A stretch of DNA of 64,000 bases from Pseudoprimorskyibacter insulae (GTDB taxonomy: Bacteria > Pseudomonadota > Alphaproteobacteria > Rhodobacterales > Rhodobacteraceae): positions 1 through 64,000 of the forward strand of contig NZ_OMOJ01000006.1 in NCBI RefSeq assembly GCF_900302505.1. The letters are read 5' to 3'. Shown one piece after another: positions 48,208 through 56,197 of this stretch. The translations under genes and the position numbers were made by a program. How positions within the stretch are numbered: the stretch's first letter is position 1; each line of letters starts with the position of its first letter. The notes beneath the pieces are model-generated. The model worked only from the letters and a program-made list of their open reading frames with translations. It was not told the DNA's origin and did no database searches.

Positions 48208-48366
48208 TCAGTCCTTTTCCGTCGTTTCATCCGTTTGCGGCGTTTTGCCAGCCGAACGGGCCCGCGCCTGCGCCTTACGACGCGACAGATTGGCCTTCAA
48301 GGCCGCTTTCAAGCGATCCTCGCGGGATTCAGCGGGCTTTTTCGGTGTATCGGATTTCTGCTCCAT
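48208..48366 (-). CDS. Small basic hypothetical protein upstream of murA
   Basis: This 52-residue, highly charged protein (start [18 protein letters not shown], centre [16 protein letters not shown]) is rich in Lys, Arg, Ala and Glu with no hydrophobic helix. It ends 5 bases before the murA start, so it is probably cotranscribed. I do not recognise a function. The upstream ATG at 48561 would run through the tRNA-Thr gene and is rejected. Confidence 0.65.
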   Translation of the reverse strand: MEQKSDTPKKPAESREDRLKAALKANLSRRKAQARARSAGKTPQTDETTEKD

Positions 48367-48464
48367 GGCCCTTCTGTAACTTAAGCGAAAAAAACCGTCC
48401 AGATTGCGCTTGCACACCGTTTCGTTTGAGTCTAAATCCCCGCCCACACCACGACGGTGCCGGC

Positions 48465-48539
<75 letters not shown>

Positions 48540-48688
48540 TCAAAACCCCCCTTATTTTCATGGTTGCAGCGCTTCTAACTCATTGTTGCGTCTAGCTTAT
48601 CCAAATTGGCCGATGCATTGATTCGGCATCGCGCTTGACCTTGCCCGCCGCACGCGAAACTGTTGGGTCAGCACAACAGGAGGCGCGC

Positions 48689-49663
48689 ATGCATCGCTAT
48701 TCTTTGGGATTGACCGATCTGGAGGTGACGGAAATATGCTTCGGGGCCTCGGGTCTTGGGAATATGCCGGACACCTATGGCTATTCGGTTGACGAAGACC
48801 GCGCCCGTGCCACCGTGCGCGCGGTGTTCGATGGGCCGGTGAATTTTCTGGACACCTCGAACAATTACGGATTTGGCCGCAGCGAGGAACGCATCGGCGC
48901 GGTGATCCGCGAACGGGGCGGGTTGCCCGAGGGATTCGTTCTGTCCACCAAGCTGGACCGGGACATGAAAACCGGGCGCTTTGATGCGGCCCGCGTGCGC
49001 CAGTCTGTCGAAGAAAGCCTGACGCGGCTGGGTCTGACCTCGATCCCGCTATTGCATCTGCACGACCCGGAACATGCCCGCGATCTGAGCGAGATCACGC
49101 AAGAGGGCGGGGCGCTGGACGAATTGTTCAAGCTGAAAGACGAAGGTGTCGCGCAGGCGGTGGGGCTGGCGATGGGCCGGCTGGATATCATGGAGCCCAT
49201 CGTGCGCGACTGTCCTTTCGACGCGATCATCAGCCACAACCGGTTTTCGTTGCTCAACCGGTCGGCCAGTGGGCTGTTCGATTATTGCTATGACAATGAC
49301 ATCGCAGTGCTGAACGCCGCGCCTTTCGCGGGCGGGGTGCTGGCCAAAGGATCGGCCGAGATGCCGCGCGTGACCTATCAAGAGGCTGATGACGCGACCC
49401 TTGCCCCGGTTCGCGCGGTGGAGGCGATCTGCGCCCAATACGGCATTCCGCCCTTGGTCGCGGCCTTGCAATTCTCGCTGCGCGATCCGCGCATCACCTC
49501 AACCATCGTGGGCGTTTCGAAACCTGAACGGGTGGCGCAAACGCTTGAGGCCGCCAAGGCCCGTGTGCCGGAAATGGTGTGGGATGCGCTGATGGCCTTG
49601 CCCTTTGCCCCAGAAGACCCCGAGGCGAACCGCGTTTATAAGCCGGATGCCGACGGGGCATAA
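48689..49663 (+). CDS. Aldo/keto reductase, D-threo-aldose dehydrogenase type
   Basis: This 324-residue (beta/alpha)8 NAD(P)-dependent oxidoreductase has FLDTSNNYGFGRSEERIG with the catalytic Asp and Tyr, STKLDRD with the catalytic Lys, and LLHLHDPEH with the His. The C-terminal TSTIVGVSKPERV is the cofactor loop. ATG 48689 follows AACAGGAGG. Sequence resembles L-fucose/D-threo-aldose 1-dehydrogenases more than classical AKR1, but the substrate is not proven. It is the last normal gene before the decayed region. Confidence 0.8.
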   Translation: MHRYSLGLTDLEVTEICFGASGLGNMPDTYGYSVDEDRARATVRAVFDGPVNFLDTSNNYGFGRSEERIGAVIRERGGLPEGFVLSTKLDRDMKTGRFDAARVRQSVEESLTRLGLTSIPLLHLHDPEHARDLSEITQEGGALDELFKLKDEGVAQAVGLAMGRLDIMEPIVRDCPFDAIISHNRFSLLNRSASGLFDYCYDNDIAVLNAAPFAGGVLAKGSAEMPRVTYQEADDATLAPVRAVEAICAQYGIPPLVAALQFSLRDPRITSTIVGVSKPERVAQTLEAAKARVPEMVWDALMALPFAPEDPEANRVYKPDADGA

Positions 49664-49840
49664 GTGTGCGCGCTAAAGCAATGTGCTCAGGTTGAAATAG
49701 TCATAAGGGTTTGTTCAATAATAAAGAATTGACGCCGCCTGCACTGGTGAGGGCGAAAGCATGCGCACCCGGCCAAAACGAACCAAAAGTTAAGGCCCTC
49801 CAAAGGGGGCCTGCTGCTAAGGCCGAACGTGGTGGGGGCG

Positions 49841-50508
49841 TTACTTTGAACGAGCTGTCTACCGCGCCTTTTGATCTGCAAGCGCTTTCAGCAACGACTT
49901 GTGATCAAAGCTGCCCCGGTGGTCCGGCATTGTGGAAGGTGGCAACCCGGCCGGCATGGAGTACATTTCTGCGAACGGTTTGGAAAACCTGTCAATCGAG
50001 CAGACTTCCTAGCTGGCAAGCTGCCAGCCGATGAATGCCACGATGATTAGTTCGATTACCAAGCCCCGGCGATCGCAACCTGCGAAGGCAAGCCTGTCCA
50101 TCAAGTCTCTCGTTGCAAGTGGCTTGGCGCCGACAATTGCCCTGCTGGCGTAGGAGCAAACCAGCTGGACCATCTCTTGCAAATCGGATGGTCGATTGAG
50201 GTCGATACCCTCAAAAAACACTGTCCGCAGAAGGAAATCCCGTTGTTCCTATTTGGCAGCTCAAAGGGCGAGGCTTGGAATTCCTGTCAAGATCAACATC
50301 AGGGGCCAATGGGTCTCTTTCAAGAGGATCGTCAAACCATCCAGAATCTGTTGGTCCGTCTGGTGCCCGGTCTCAGGGAGTACGTGCTGGCACTCGTCGA
50401 AATGAATGCCAACGACAGCGGTCATGTTGGTCTACTTGATGATCATTTCCCAGATTTCGGCTTGGGTGCGGCGGTCCTTCGGTTCGTGGGCACGTCGGTG
50501 ATCGGACG
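49841..50508 (-). pseudogene. tniB-type transposition ATPase relic
   Basis: Reading the minus strand across frames gives DRRTQAEIWEMIIK, a TAG stop, then VVGIHFDECQHVLPE (Walker B region), LLKETHWPLMLILTGIPSL, a frameshift/stop near 50245, then DFLLRTVFFEGIDLNRPSDL, LMDRLAFAGCDRRGLVIEL, another stop after GWQLAS, and FSKPFAEMYSMPAG to a stop at 49841-49843. These match the order of motifs in TniB/AAA transposition proteins of Tn5053/Tn552-type elements. At least three stops or shifts make it non-functional. No tniA or tniQ was recognised. The plus-strand ORFs here are shadows. Confidence 0.7.
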
Positions 50509-50697
50509 ATAATCAATGCCCCATCTTCGACGAAAAACAAGGCGAAGGCCCGTGAATCCGAGACGTGGTCCGTCACTGCAACGAGCGAGCGGTGCCCGTC
50601 GGGCGCAAGCCATTCGGTGTGACCGCTTCTGAGTTGGTCATTGAAATTTCCTAGACTGGTCCAGTCGCCATAGCCCTTGGCCGCAACCGCGCGCGTG
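50509..50697. other. Unassigned sequence between tniB relic and dehydratase relic
   Basis: About 190 bases. One minus-strand frame stays open with GHTEWLAPDGHRSLVAV and FALFFVEDGALIIV, which looks protein-like but which I could not place; it may be an N-terminal piece of the transposon or part of the lost dehydratase. No start codon or ribosome site supports it as a gene. Confidence 0.4.
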
Positions 50698-51002
50698 ACG
50701 TTGGTCGCGCTGCGGTCTATGCTGCCCACCGCTTGCGGCTGGCAGGTGGAACAGATCAGGATACGCTCTGTACCCACTCCTTCATGATGCGAACTTGTAG
50801 CGCGCCCGGTCGAAGGCGCGACCGTACGGATCGCGAGGCAACCCCGCATGGTCACGGATTATCGCGGGAATTTCGTGATCACAGCCCTCGTCTACAATGA
50901 AATCCTGCTCGAAGATCTTAATGCTGTCAAAACCCGGCTTCGCAATGGCGGTAAGTTTCTCGCGCAATGTGCCTGAGATGTACACGGTGGCGATCGAGGT
51001 CC
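50698..51002 (-). pseudogene. 3-dehydroshikimate dehydratase relic (sugar-phosphate isomerase-like)
   Basis: Directly after aroE the minus strand reads RTSIATVYISGTLREKLTAI then KPGFDSIKIFEQDFI, the N-terminus of the QsuB/QuiC-type TIM-barrel dehydratases. The frame continues to HEIPAIIRDHAG and then GRAFDRARYKF with the intervening segment deleted, hits a stop near 50782, and resumes in another frame as ERILICSTCQPQAVGSIDRS before ending. The start codon is also missing: aroE's TAA is followed at once by the body. The intact enzyme would turn 3-dehydroshikimate into protocatechuate. Its position after aroE fits a former shikimate-degradation operon. Confidence 0.65.
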
Positions 51003-51836
51003 TTAAGGCGTCGCCTCCAGCGCTTGCCGAAGCGCGACCGAGTTCAAAGGCGCGCCCCCCGAGAAGAACTGCCACGCGTGAACACCTTGCCAGAAGAACA
51101 GCTCGTAGCCCGAAATGATGTCCAGACCCTGGTCGGTTGCGTCCGTCAGGAACTGCGTGTCGATCGGCGTATAGACCGCGTCAAACACCCATTCGGCGCC
51201 CTGCATCGCTTCGGCGGGCAGGGGTGTTCCATCATAGCCGACCATACCGACGGGCGTGCCGTTCAGCAGGCCCTGAGCACCCTGCGCTGCGGTCACCACA
51301 TCAGTATATGTGGTGATGAGGGTTGTGCCGGTGACGGCGCGCAAGTCCGAGGCGAGTGCCTCAGTTTTGGCCGGGTCTCGGTCGATCAGACGAATTTCCT
51401 TGGCCTCAAGTCGGATCAACCCAAAGGCAAGCGCGCGACCAACACCGCCCGTACCAATCAGGCAGCACACACCCGGCGCACCGGTCCGAGCCCCCTGATA
51501 GGCTGCTATGAAACCGGTATAATCGGTGTTGAACCCCTTCGGCCCATCCGCGTCGAACAGCACCGTATTGACCGCGCCAATGGCCCGGACCAGTGGATCG
51601 TCCACCGACACCTTTGCCGCCGCGCGTTCCTTGTAGGGATAGGTTACGTTGATTCCGCGAAACCCAAGAGTCGGGCATTGGTCGAATACCGCGTCAAAGT
51701 CCTGCCCTAAATCACGCGGGATCAACCGGTCATATTGTACGGTAATGCCGTTCTGTTCGCCGGCCAACCGATGCAGCAGCGGCGAGCGCGAGCGGGCGAT
51801 GTTGTCCCCGATCAGGCCCAGATGCAGGTCTATCAT
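51003..51836 (-). CDS. Shikimate/quinate dehydrogenase, probably catabolic
   Basis: This 277-residue AroE-family protein (start MIDLHLGLIGDNIARSRSP) has the catalytic lysine in NVTYPYKERAAAK, the partner Asp in GFNTDYTGF and the cofactor loop GTGGVGRALAFG. The strand after it reads IRLIDRDPAKTE: an Asp where biosynthetic NADP-dependent AroE has NRT, which suggests NAD use and hence oxidation of shikimate or quinate. It is the last intact gene of the tctCBA run, 4 bases after tctA, and is followed by a broken dehydratase gene. A biosynthetic role is less likely. Confidence 0.82.
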   Translation of the reverse strand: MIDLHLGLIGDNIARSRSPLLHRLAGEQNGITVQYDRLIPRDLGQDFDAVFDQCPTLGFRGINVTYPYKERAAAKVSVDDPLVRAIGAVNTVLFDADGPKGFNTDYTGFIAAYQGARTGAPGVCCLIGTGGVGRALAFGLIRLEAKEIRLIDRDPAKTEALASDLRAVTGTTLITTYTDVVTAAQGAQGLLNGTPVGMVGYDGTPLPAEAMQGAEWVFDAVYTPIDTQFLTDATDQGLDIISGYELFFWQGVHAWQFFSGGAPLNSVALRQALEATP

Positions 51837-51840
51837 GGTC

Positions 51841-53343
51841 CTAGTTTTCCTTGAACAACTTGGATTTGCCCCAGCGCCAGACTGGCGTCTGCGAGACGAA
51901 GACAAGGATCACCGCAATGAATAGCGTCAGGCTGAGCGGGCTGGTTAGGATGCCCCAGAAAAACCGGCCAAGTTCTTCACGTTCGGAAATGATCGCACGG
52001 CGCCAGTTGTCGTCCAGAAGACGCGACAGGATCACGCCAAGGATCACCGGGCCGAGCGGATAGCCATAGTGCCGCATGAAGTAACCGAAAACCCCGAAGG
52101 CCAGCATCCAGTAAACGTCGGTGATCGCGTTGTTGACCGCGAAAGCGCCGACAATGCTCAGGAGCATGATGAGCGGGATCAGCACGGAGCGCGGCATTTC
52201 CACGATCTTCGTGAAGAGCTTGATGCCCGTGAGGCCGAAGAGCAGCATGAAGAAGTTCGCAGTAATCAGCGCACCGACGATGAACCAGAACATGTGCGGC
52301 TGCTCGATCATCAGCATCGGGCCGGGGTTCAGTCCGTGGATGAACAGCGCGCCGATCATGATCGCCGTCACCGCGTCGCCCGGAATGCCGAGGGTCATCA
52401 TCGGAATGAAGGCCCCGCCCACGGCGGCGTTGTTCGCGGTCTCGGGGGCAACCAGCCCTTCCATCGCGCCCTCGCCGAAAGGCCGCTCGGGGTTCTTGGT
52501 GACGCGCTTGGCATGGTCATAGGCCATCAGCGCCGCAATGTCGCCACCGGTGCCCGGCAGCGCGCCAATGATGACGCCGATGGAAGAGGTCTGGAGCGAA
52601 AGCGGCAGGTGCTTCTTCACCGTGGCCAGCGACGGCACGATGCGGGTGATCTTCTGCCGCACCGCATCCTTGTCGATATGATGCAGTTGCAGGAGCGCCT
52701 CGGAGACGCCGAACATGCCGATCATCACTGCGATGAAGGAGATGCCGCCGTTGAGGAGCTGGAAATCGAAGGTGAAACGCTCGGTGAAGGTCAGCGGATC
52801 GCGGCCCACCGCGCCGATGGCAATGCCGAGCGCCCCGGCGAAGATGCCCTTGACCAGGCTGCCCTGTGACAGCGAGCCGACCAGCAGGATGCCGAGGATC
52901 GCCAGCAGCATGTAGTCGCGCGGCTGGAACTTCAGGGCGAAGTCGGAGACCAAGGGCGCGGCTAGCGCTAGCACGCCGATGCCGATGAAGCCGCCGAAGA
53001 AGCTCATCACCGTGGTCACGCCGATCGCCGTGCCTGCCTCGCCGCGCAGTGCCAAGGGATAGCCGTCGAGCGCGGTGGCGATGGCAGAGGGCGCGCCGGG
53101 GATGTTGAGTAGGATCGCCGTGCGCGACCCGCCATAGACCCCGCCCATGTAGATGCCGATCATCAGCGAGATCGCCGGGTAGACGTCCCAGCTGAAGGTG
53201 AAGGAGATCAGGATCGAGACTGCCATCGTCACCGACAGCCCGGGGATTGCCCCGATGTAGACCCCGGCGAAGGTGCCGACACCGACGAGCAGCAGAAGCT
53301 CGGGCTGGGTCAGCACCATGAACATGTCTAGGACGGAACTCAT
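51841..53343 (-). CDS. tctA: Tripartite tricarboxylate transporter large permease
   Basis: This 500-residue, about twelve-helix permease has the duplicated signature GAIPGLSVTMAVSILISFTF near the N-terminus and GALPGTGGDIAALMAYDHAK in the second half, with GIPGDAVTAIMIGALFIHG. It imports a carboxylate captured by TctC, driven by an ion gradient. It overlaps tctB by 4 bases. Higher GC and GAG/CTC-rich codons compared with neighbouring housekeeping genes suggest recent arrival. Confidence 0.92.
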   Translation of the reverse strand: MSSVLDMFMVLTQPELLLLVGVGTFAGVYIGAIPGLSVTMAVSILISFTFSWDVYPAISLMIGIYMGGVYGGSRTAILLNIPGAPSAIATALDGYPLALRGEAGTAIGVTTVMSFFGGFIGIGVLALAAPLVSDFALKFQPRDYMLLAILGILLVGSLSQGSLVKGIFAGALGIAIGAVGRDPLTFTERFTFDFQLLNGGISFIAVMIGMFGVSEALLQLHHIDKDAVRQKITRIVPSLATVKKHLPLSLQTSSIGVIIGALPGTGGDIAALMAYDHAKRVTKNPERPFGEGAMEGLVAPETANNAAVGGAFIPMMTLGIPGDAVTAIMIGALFIHGLNPGPMLMIEQPHMFWFIVGALITANFFMLLFGLTGIKLFTKIVEMPRSVLIPLIMLLSIVGAFAVNNAITDVYWMLAFGVFGYFMRHYGYPLGPVILGVILSRLLDDNWRRAIISEREELGRFFWGILTSPLSLTLFIAVILVFVSQTPVWRWGKSKLFKEN

Positions 53344-53912
53344 GCGTCACCTCCTGCGAAAAGCGAGCGGAAGACCTGGATCAGTTCCGCCTCGGGCACG
53401 ATGCCGGAGGGCATGAGCACGGAAAAGACAATGCGGAAGACCAGCCAGATCACGAGAAGGGCAAAAAAAGCGATGCCGATGGTCCAGCCCCACGAGCGCT
53501 TGCTGAGTACCTTGATCGCGACGATCAGGAACAGCGCCGAGACCGGCAGGAAGCCGAGCGTCTTGAGCGCCATGCCGTAGGCAACGAGAAGCGCGGCGAA
53601 GAGTGTCACGGTCCAGGGTAGGATGTCCTTCAGGATCGTCTCTGTCCGATCGAGCGGCAGACGGGCCGTCTTGAAGAGCACGAGCCCGGCGCTGAGCGCC
53701 ATGACGGTGGTCGTCGCCAGCGGAATCGAGCGCGGCGATGACAGGCCGTTGGGGCCGAAGGAATTTTCGATCCCCCAAGCATCCCGGACGAGGACGAGGC
53801 TTGCGAGCGTCAGGAAGGCGGCAAAGAGCAGCTCGCCCGGACGTCGCTTGTCCGGCTCGCCGCCGGGGGTGGCATCCGAAGTGCCGTCGTGATGGTCCGG
53901 GTCGATGCGCAT
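53340..53912 (-). CDS. tctB: Tripartite tricarboxylate transporter small permease
   Basis: This 190-residue protein has four transmembrane helices (for example LLFAAFLTLASLVLVRDAWG and TIGIAFFALLVIWLVFRIVF), as expected for TctB. ATG 53912 (MRIDPDHHDG) was chosen; a start at 53999 would read through the hairpin between tctC and tctB. Confidence 0.88.
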   Translation of the reverse strand: MRIDPDHHDGTSDATPGGEPDKRRPGELLFAAFLTLASLVLVRDAWGIENSFGPNGLSSPRSIPLATTTVMALSAGLVLFKTARLPLDRTETILKDILPWTVTLFAALLVAYGMALKTLGFLPVSALFLIVAIKVLSKRSWGWTIGIAFFALLVIWLVFRIVFSVLMPSGIVPEAELIQVFRSLFAGGDA

Positions 53913-53950
53913 GGGCCCCTCCTCCCAGGTGTGTATCTTTTTTACAAGAA

Positions 53951-53980
53951 GGGTGCCGCACTCCTTCGAATGCGGCACCC
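53951..53980 (-). terminator. Hairpin between tctC and tctB
   Basis: GGGTGCCGCA and TGCGGCACCC form a 10-bp stem with a 10-base loop, followed on the minus strand by TTCTTGTAAAAAAG. It lies 38 bases after the tctC stop. It may partly stop transcription so that the binding protein is made in excess over the permease, as is common for binding-protein operons. Confidence 0.7.
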
Positions 53981-54018
53981 CAGTCGTGCTTCGGGTCAAG
54001 CCCGACAGGGAGTGTGGC

Positions 54019-55020
54019 TTATTGTGCCGGACGGGCGATGCCGAAGTCTTCCGGGGAAGATTTGGTCATGCCGGCGTCCTGAAGCAGCCATGCGGTGCCC
54101 TGCTGCCACTTCGTCAGGAAGGCTTCCGCCTCCGCGCCCGAGATGTTCATCAAGGTGAAGCCGCGTCCGTCCATCAGGGCGGTAAAGTCGGCGTTCGTCG
54201 CGGCTTGCGCGTAGGCGTCCGTCAGCTTGGCGACCACGTCATCGGGCGCGCCCTTTTTGACGAAGACCCCGAAGAACGGACCCCAGGGCAGGTAGGTATT
54301 GTAGCCAGGGTTGACTGCGGCCACGGCTTCGACGCCGGGGAGCTTGTCGCTCTCGGCCACATCAACGACGCCGAGCGCCTTCATGTTGCCGGCCTTCACG
54401 CCTTCGATGGCTGCGCCGAGAACGGCGGGCATAACGTCGATCGCGCCACCCTGCAGACCGGTCAGCGCCGGGCCGTCACCGTCGTAGGGAACGAAGATCA
54501 CGTCGAGATCACCCTCGACCGCCTCGACCATCGCGGTCACGACCGACGGCAGACCGCCGGGGCCGGTGGACCCGAAGCGGACCTCGCCCGGATGCTCTTT
54601 CACATAGGCGATCATCTCGGAATAGGTGTTGAAGGGCGCGTCGTTGTTGGCGACGAGCAGCGGCGTGCCGCGGGCGAGGATGTTCACCGGAACGAATTCG
54701 GAGTAATCCTTGTCGCCAAGACCCATGATCTTGTAGAGCATCGGGTTTTCCGCGCCCATCAGCACGGTGTAGCCGTCGGCGTCGGCGTCCGCGACGTAGT
54801 TCAGCGCGATCGCGCCGACCGCGCCGGTCATGTTCTGCATGACGACCGTGCCGCCGAGGACTTCCTCGGCATGGGGCGTCACAGAGCGCATCACGGTATC
54901 GGTCGAACCGCCGGCGCCCCACTGGATGATGCCCTGGATTTCCTTTTCGGGGTATTCGGCAAAAGCCATGCCGGTCGTCAGTGCAAGCGCCGCAGCGGCG
55001 CCCATCAGAATGCGCTTCAT
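54019..55020 (-). CDS. tctC: Tripartite tricarboxylate transporter substrate-binding protein
   Basis: This 333-residue periplasmic protein of the Bug/TctC family has a signal peptide ending near AFAEYP, then IQWGAGGSTDTVMRSV (substrate loop) and VRFGSTGPGGLPSVV. ATG 55020 (MKRILM) is preferred over 55035 because the signal then begins with basic residues. It is first in the tctCBA-aroE operon; the ligand is probably a carboxylated compound such as a ring acid, judging from aroE. Confidence 0.92.
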   Translation of the reverse strand: MKRILMGAAAALALTTGMAFAEYPEKEIQGIIQWGAGGSTDTVMRSVTPHAEEVLGGTVVMQNMTGAVGAIALNYVADADADGYTVLMGAENPMLYKIMGLGDKDYSEFVPVNILARGTPLLVANNDAPFNTYSEMIAYVKEHPGEVRFGSTGPGGLPSVVTAMVEAVEGDLDVIFVPYDGDGPALTGLQGGAIDVMPAVLGAAIEGVKAGNMKALGVVDVAESDKLPGVEAVAAVNPGYNTYLPWGPFFGVFVKKGAPDDVVAKLTDAYAQAATNADFTALMDGRGFTLMNISGAEAEAFLTKWQQGTAWLLQDAGMTKSSPEDFGIARPAQ

Positions 55021-55109
55021 GGTATCCTCCCTCAAGCGTGTCCCTGTCCCCGTAGTCGGGTACCTCCCGACAGGAGACGATGACCGGCAAACTGCCCGAT
55101 TTCACGCTT

Positions 55110-55122
55110 TAACGTCAAATAC
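55110..55122 (-). promoter_or_regulatory. Shared LysR-site candidate before tctC
   Basis: TAACGTCAAATAC on the plus strand is the exact reverse complement of GTATTTGACGTTA at 56142-56154, upstream of the flavoprotein gene. It lies 90-102 bases upstream of the tctC start in the gap after lysR. Confidence 0.6.
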
Positions 55123-55149
55123 CCAGATTTGCGTATGGTTAACTTGAGG

Positions 55150-56094
55150 TTATTTTTTGGCAGGGGCCGTGATGCCGCCCTGCAACGAGGGTCCATCCTC
55201 GATCGCCTTGAACAGTTCGCGCCGGAACTGTGCGATGGTATATTCGGCAAAGCCCGACAGCACGCGGCCCTTTTTGCGCACAACGTAGATGCCGACTTGC
55301 GTTTCTTCTTTCAGCGGGCGGCGGATAACCCCGGGCATGTAAACCTCGGCCACCGAAAATTCGTCGATCACTGCAACCCCCAGACCGTGCCGGACAAAGC
55401 TGACCAGCGTCTGTGCAAACCGCCCGCGCATTGCGTGTTGCACGCTCAGCCCTTCTTGTTCGAAAGGTTGCGCCAGAAGGCGACCATAGGGATCTGCGGG
55501 TTCCAGCCCGATCACCGGATGATTCATCAGGTCATGCACGGACACCTCGGCCTCAGCCGCGAGGACATGACCCTCTGGCATGATTGCTACCAGACGTCCC
55601 TCGGCGATCTTGTCATTCTCGACCGCAGCATTGGCCACGGGTGAACTCATGATCACGAATTCGCCGCGTTCCAACAGCAGGTAGTCCAAGGTCTCTTCGA
55701 TCTTGAGGATGTTGAGGTCTATGAACAGGTCGGCATAGCGGGACCGCACCTGCTTCATCACCCGCGCGGCGATGAACTGCGCCACTGACGGCGCTGAGGC
55801 GCAGGACAGCCGCACCTCTTCGCCTTTTTGCAACGCACCCACCGCCTGTTGCAGGTTCTCGATGCCCTTGTAGACCTCGCGTAGCTGGTCAAAGACCTTG
55901 GACGCCTCGATCGAGGGGATGAAAAGGCCAGATTTGCGTTCAAACAGGCGGATGCCAAGGCTTTCTTCGGTGTGCTTGACCAGACGACTGATACCGGGGG
56001 CCGAAACATTTAACATCTGCGCAGCACCGTTGATCGTGCCGGTCATCATGACGGCGCGGATAACTTCGATCTGCCGCAAAGTCATTTCGGCCAT
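55150..56094 (-). CDS. LysR family transcriptional regulator of the tct/flavoprotein cluster
   Basis: This 314-residue protein has a LysR HTH at residues about 5-63 (LRQIEVIRAVMMTGTINGAA, SRLVKHTEESLGIRLFER) and an effector domain (about 90-300). It is upstream of tctC on the same strand and divergent from the flavoprotein gene, the typical place of a local activator. Repeated TGACGTTA elements in the two promoter gaps are candidate sites. It probably responds to the imported acid or a breakdown product. Confidence 0.88.
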   Translation of the reverse strand: MAEMTLRQIEVIRAVMMTGTINGAAQMLNVSAPGISRLVKHTEESLGIRLFERKSGLFIPSIEASKVFDQLREVYKGIENLQQAVGALQKGEEVRLSCASAPSVAQFIAARVMKQVRSRYADLFIDLNILKIEETLDYLLLERGEFVIMSSPVANAAVENDKIAEGRLVAIMPEGHVLAAEAEVSVHDLMNHPVIGLEPADPYGRLLAQPFEQEGLSVQHAMRGRFAQTLVSFVRHGLGVAVIDEFSVAEVYMPGVIRRPLKEETQVGIYVVRKKGRVLSGFAEYTIAQFRRELFKAIEDGPSLQGGITAPAKK

Positions 56095-56115
56095 AGGCGC
56101 CTCCCTCGAATTACC

Positions 56116-56157
56116 ATGACGTTATACATAGAGAAAAACAAGTATTTGACGTTATCC
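56116..56157 (+). promoter_or_regulatory. Repeated TGACGTTAT sites in the lysR-flavoprotein gap
   Basis: TGACGTTATAC at 56117-56127 and TGACGTTATCC at 56147-56157 are direct repeats with a 30-base period. The second extends to GTATTTGACGTTA, identical (inverted) to the site before tctC. One copy is 23 bases from the lysR start and the other 41 bases from the flavoprotein start. Confidence 0.6.
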
Positions 56158-56197
56158 CTCAGCCTCGCGAATTTACGCGCAGATTAGGGGGATTGGT

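Noticed and set aside
49711-50512. Plus-strand open frames in the decayed region
   Set aside because: They carry no domain, and the opposite strand shows TniB motifs in order; these are shadows of a pseudogene.
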